Of a stretch of DNA of 64,000 nt, positions 60,786-64,000 are shown piece by piece. This DNA comes from Sporosarcina beigongshangi. Lineage in GTDB: Bacteria > Actinomycetota > Actinomycetes > Actinomycetales > Micrococcaceae. The position numbers and the translations under genes are program-made. The stretch lies in contig NZ_JADHDY010000014.1 of the NCBI RefSeq assembly GCF_016820535.1, forward strand, positions 62,001-126,000. The letters run 5' to 3'. The notes beneath the pieces are model-generated. The model was given only the letters and a program-made list of their open reading frames with translations. It searched no databases and was not told the DNA's origin. Numbering within the stretch: the first letter of the stretch is position 1; the number at the start of each line of letters is the position of its first letter.

Positions 60786-63700
60786 TCATGCGAGATCCGG
60801 TGTTTCCATTGCCTTGTCCCGCAGCCGCTGCTGAAGCCCACCCAGTAGCAGTACTTCCACCAACTTCCCGGCGTCCGCCATTTCCAGCAGTGCGTTGATG
60901 GCTTTCTGGTGGCCCTCGCCGGCAACGTACACAGCCTCTTCGACAACGTCTGGCAGGGATGGCGATGAGGCGAAGTCGATTGGCCCGTTGGCTTGGGCCT
61001 CACGCTGGAGCTGTTCGTTGCCCTCGGCGTGAACCATGATCGACGAGATGGCATTGATCTGGTCTTCATCGGAGATCCCGATCCCCTCGAACAGTTTGTT
61101 GATCTTCTCAATCAGCGCTGCCCAGGTGTCTGACTTCTTCTCCCGGGCCACGCCTGAGCCAGAACCCGTGATGCCCTTCAATCCCTGACCCTGACCATCG
61201 ACAAGTTTCAGGTCTGCATCCTCGATCTTCTTCAAGGCATAGTGCGTCAGCACCACGTCAGACAGGTCCAGTTGGTTGCCCTGGGCTCGGTCACTGAGGG
61301 CCTTGACCAGCAGCTTGATGTAGATTGCCAGCTTTTCAATGCGGGTGTCTTGGTAATTGATGATCTGGGAGAAGAAGTCGTAGGCCTTGTTGAACGCGGA
61401 CGCCGTTTTCTGGAATTCCTCCAGCTGGCCGATCGCCAGATTGTCCTGGTACGCACGAGCCTGCCGCATCCGCTCGTTGAACACGTCCACGGCTGGGTTC
61501 AGGTGCGAATACAGCCCGTTGTGGTTCCGCTGCTCCACCCACTTCTGGGCCACCAGGTCCACGTCCAGGTCGTTGTAAATGTTCATGGCATCCATCTTGG
61601 AGACCATGTCATGGATGACGTCCGGGTTGGACGCGTCCTGAATCTCGGCATCCTCATAATAGTCCTGGAACGCCGCCAAAATCGTCTCCGGATCGTTGAC
61701 GAAATCCAGGGCAAACGTCTGGTCCTTGCCGGGGATCACCCGGTTCAGTCTGGAGAGCGTCTGGACTGCGGTGATGCCGGAGAGTTTCTTGTCCACGTAC
61801 ATGGCAACCAACAGCGGCTGGTCAAAACCGGTCTGGAACTTGTTGGCGACGATCATGACCTGGAATTCGTCGGTCCCAAACGCCTTCGTCAGCGACCGGC
61901 CCTTCAACCCGGCATTCATCGTGTGCTCGGTGAATTCGTCAACGCCCAGCTCAGGATCCACAATCTTGCCCGAGAACGCCACCAGAGTCGCCAACTCGGA
62001 ACCGTAGCCATGCTCTCGGATGTACTCGTCCATGTACTTCTTGTACCGGACGGCTTCCCTGCGCGAGCCCGTCACCACCATCGCCTTGGCGCGCCCTGCC
62101 AGGTGGTGTGACACATTGGAGCGGAAGTGCTCCACAATGACGGCGACCTTCTGCGCGATATTGTGCGGGTGAAGCTTCACCCATTGCATCAAGGCCTTGG
62201 AGCCCTTGTCGAGCTCCACCTCAACTGACTGCCCCGCCTCGTCAAGATCGGCGATCCTCACGGCCATGGCGTACGTGGTGTAGTTCTGCAGCACGTCCAG
62301 AATGAAGCCTTCCTGGATGGCCTGCTTCATTGAATACAGATCGAAAACCTGCGGGGCGCCGTTCTCGTCCGGCCGCCCGAACATCTCCACAGTCTTGGCC
62401 TTCGGCGTTGCCGTGAAGGCGAAGAAGGACAGCTGTCTTGTCTCCCCCGCACGTGCCGACATCTCGGCCACCAGCACATCCTCGGCCGTGACGTCTTCAT
62501 CATCCGCCAAGCCGGCAGTCGTCAGCACCTGCTTGAGCGACTTCGCCGCATTGCCCGATTGCGACGAGTGCGCCTCATCGGCAATGATCGCGTACTTGCG
62601 CCCCGCCAGCCCCTTGTTCTTCCGGATCTCCTCCAGCGCATGCGGGAAGGTCTGCAGCGTGACGCCGATGATCTGGCGCCCCTTGATCAGCGCCTCCGCC
62701 AGCTGCTGGGACTTGGCCCCCTCGGAGCCGCGGGTGATCGGTGCGAACACACCCTTGACGGTCTCCAGCTGCTCAATGGCCTTCTGCAGCTGCCCGTCCA
62801 GCACGTTCCGGTCACTGATGACAATGACGCCGTCAAAGACCTTCGCGCCCTCCGGGGTGAACAGCGATGCCAGCCGGTACGCGGTCCACGAAATCGAGTC
62901 CGTCTTCCCCGACCCCGCCGAGTGTTGGATTAGGTAGTTGTGCCCTGGCCCCTCCACACGCGCGGTCTCGGTCAGGGCATTGACCGCCCGCCACTGGTGG
63001 TAGCGCGGGAACCGCACGGACTTCTTGAACTGCTTCTTACCCGTGATCGGGTCGGTGTCTTCTTCAAAGCGGTAGTGGATGAACTTGCCGATGATCGTCA
63101 GCCAGGCATCCTTTTGCAGCACCTTTTCCCAAAAGTACGACGTCGGCGAGGAACCTTCCACATGTGCGTTTCCCGCGCCGTTGTGGTCACCTGCGTTGAA
63201 AGGCAGGAACCTTGTGGAGGAACCCTCCAGCTTGGTCGTCATGTGGACTTCACGGTTGGTCACCACAAAGTGCACTAGGGCACCCCGGCCCAGGGTCAGC
63301 AATGGTTCACCCTTGGGATTTCGGTCCTGTTTGTATTGCTTGATCGCATCCTCGGCCGACTGCGTCATGTCAGTCTTGAGCTCAACCGTCGCCACCGCGA
63401 TGCCGTTTAGGAACAGCACCAGATCCAGTGATTTCTTCGGGGCGGTAGCCGAGTAGTGGACCTGCCGCATGACCCGAACCCGGTTCAGTCCATAGCGTTC
63501 AACCGTCACTGGGTTCAGTCCGTCTGCCGGCTGGGGCTGAAACATCCTGAATGACGCGGGCGTTACCGCGAAGCCCTTCTTGATGGCGTTAAGTGTGCCA
63601 CCGCCGTTGATGGGCTCCGACGCCATGACCGCGGCAAGTCGGTCCAGGATCCGAATCCGTGCCTTGACCTGCATCGTCGGGTTCAGATCTGGTTTGACGA

Positions 63701-63869
63701 CCTTCACAAGCTCATCGGGAGCCGTCTCCGCCAACCAGGCAAACACGTCCTCCGGGAACAGCCCGCGATCACGGTCGTAACCATCATCGCTCCTTGAGTA
63801 CAGCCAGCCATGGGCCTCCAAATACTCGCACAACTCTGCCTCGAAATGTTCCTCATGGCTAATGGACAA
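60786..63869 (-). CDS. hsdR: Type I restriction enzyme, R subunit
   Basis: 1027 residues. The N-terminal nuclease domain has LVLFLNGIAVATVELKTDMTQSAEDA with the PD-(D/E)xK Glu-x-Lys. The helicase motor follows: Walker A QHSAGSGKTDSISW near 320, DEAH box AIIADEAHSSQSGNA near 430, later SF2 motifs VTGSRREAVRYKKYM and VANKFQTGFDQPLL. The C-terminal ~250 residues are the HsdM-binding helical part. It translocates and cuts unmodified DNA. Start is TTG 63869 with GGAGGGGGAG just upstream, overlapping the hsdS stop by 11 nt. Complete and apparently functional. Confidence 0.96.
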   Translation of the reverse strand: MSISHEEHFEAELCEYLEAHGWLYSRSDDGYDRDRGLFPEDVFAWLAETAPDELVKVVKPDLNPTMQVKARIRILDRLAAVMASEPINGGGTLNAIKKGFAVTPASFRMFQPQPADGLNPVTVERYGLNRVRVMRQVHYSATAPKKSLDLVLFLNGIAVATVELKTDMTQSAEDAIKQYKQDRNPKGEPLLTLGRGALVHFVVTNREVHMTTKLEGSSTRFLPFNAGDHNGAGNAHVEGSSPTSYFWEKVLQKDAWLTIIGKFIHYRFEEDTDPITGKKQFKKSVRFPRYHQWRAVNALTETARVEGPGHNYLIQHSAGSGKTDSISWTAYRLASLFTPEGAKVFDGVIVISDRNVLDGQLQKAIEQLETVKGVFAPITRGSEGAKSQQLAEALIKGRQIIGVTLQTFPHALEEIRKNKGLAGRKYAIIADEAHSSQSGNAAKSLKQVLTTAGLADDEDVTAEDVLVAEMSARAGETRQLSFFAFTATPKAKTVEMFGRPDENGAPQVFDLYSMKQAIQEGFILDVLQNYTTYAMAVRIADLDEAGQSVEVELDKGSKALMQWVKLHPHNIAQKVAVIVEHFRSNVSHHLAGRAKAMVVTGSRREAVRYKKYMDEYIREHGYGSELATLVAFSGKIVDPELGVDEFTEHTMNAGLKGRSLTKAFGTDEFQVMIVANKFQTGFDQPLLVAMYVDKKLSGITAVQTLSRLNRVIPGKDQTFALDFVNDPETILAAFQDYYEDAEIQDASNPDVIHDMVSKMDAMNIYNDLDVDLVAQKWVEQRNHNGLYSHLNPAVDVFNERMRQARAYQDNLAIGQLEEFQKTASAFNKAYDFFSQIINYQDTRIEKLAIYIKLLVKALSDRAQGNQLDLSDVVLTHYALKKIEDADLKLVDGQGQGLKGITGSGSGVAREKKSDTWAALIEKINKLFEGIGISDEDQINAISSIMVHAEGNEQLQREAQANGPIDFASSPSLPDVVEEAVYVAGEGHQKAINALLEMADAGKLVEVLLLGGLQQRLRDKAMETPDLA

Positions 63870-64000
63870 CGAGCTCCCCCTCCGTCAGTCGTTCCTTGGC
63901 GGCCACAGCACTGCGAACATCAATCTTCCCTGTCACAGCCGCAGATATTAGCGCTGCACGACGCTCCTTAGACAGCTCTATGGACTCCTGAGCGTCCAGA
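63859..64000 (-). CDS. hsdS: Type I restriction enzyme, S subunit (partial, C-terminal end only)
   Basis: The last 46 codons before a TAG at 63859-63861 read ESIELSKERRAALISAAVTG then KIDVRSAV..., the conserved C-terminal coiled-coil end of HsdS (LLKERRxxLIxxAVTGKIDV). The specificity domains lie beyond the window. It overlaps hsdR by 11 nt, so both subunits come from one transcript; hsdM is expected further upstream, outside the window. Confidence 0.88.
   Translation of the reverse strand, partial: LDAQESIELSKERRAALISAAVTGKIDVRSAVAAKERLTEGELVVH

Overview
The window is 64 kb of high-GC DNA from an actinobacterium, most likely a member of the Micrococcaceae close to Arthrobacter. The grounds are codon use, several start codons that look leaderless, a mycothiol-type DsbA, a ThiD-TenA fusion under a TPP riboswitch, and an ileS T-box of the actinobacterial type. 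Gene order also fits: nadD-rsfS-phosphatase, folC-DUF4233-ndk, and clpX/clpP2/clpP1/tig followed by Nei, rpiB, pepN, glbO, thioesterases, ettA and ssb resemble the arrangement I recall from mycobacteria. Names are assigned from motifs and context only; no database was searched.

Region 1 (1-10.3 kb, mostly minus strand) holds a partial YchJ-like gene, a FadR-type regulator, two identical tRNA-Ala(GGC) genes, and a block read phosphatase <- rsfS <- large Pro/Ala-rich membrane protein <- nadD <- small membrane protein, then proA, proB and obgE. Region 2 (10.3-24.9 kb) has rpmA and rplU, thiD-tenA with its riboswitch, rne, a VKOR gene on the plus strand, then ndk, DUF4233, folC and ileS with its T-box leader, and an SDR/DUF488 pair. 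In region 3 (24.9-32.8 kb) a DUF559/AbiEi-like gene lies between two copies of a ~70 bp hairpin repeat. It is followed by MepB, valS, an SGNH hydrolase with a GT4 glycosyltransferase, and a TetR/DoxX-like pair with an operator-like palindrome on the start codon.

Region 4 (32.8-56.6 kb) carries the proteolysis and folding set (clpX, clpP2, clpP1, tig), tRNA-Pro and tRNA-Gly, DNA repair (Nei/Fpg), rpiB, two tandem paralogous membrane proteins of unknown role, and pepN. It continues with a secreted SGNH hydrolase, OsmC, a broken ltrA gene, MscS, truncated haemoglobin, thioesterases, a BCCT transporter, ettA, a lipoprotein and ssb.

Region 5 (56.8-64.0 kb) is accessory. It begins at a tRNA-Arg(TCT) and contains a frameshifted IS1595-like element, three low-GC genes of unknown function (one a multi-span membrane protein) with dyad symmetries upstream, and a type I restriction system (hsdR complete, hsdS cut by the window edge). 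This looks like the start of a genomic or defence island. The unknown cluster at 58.2-60.6 kb is the best candidate here for something undescribed.
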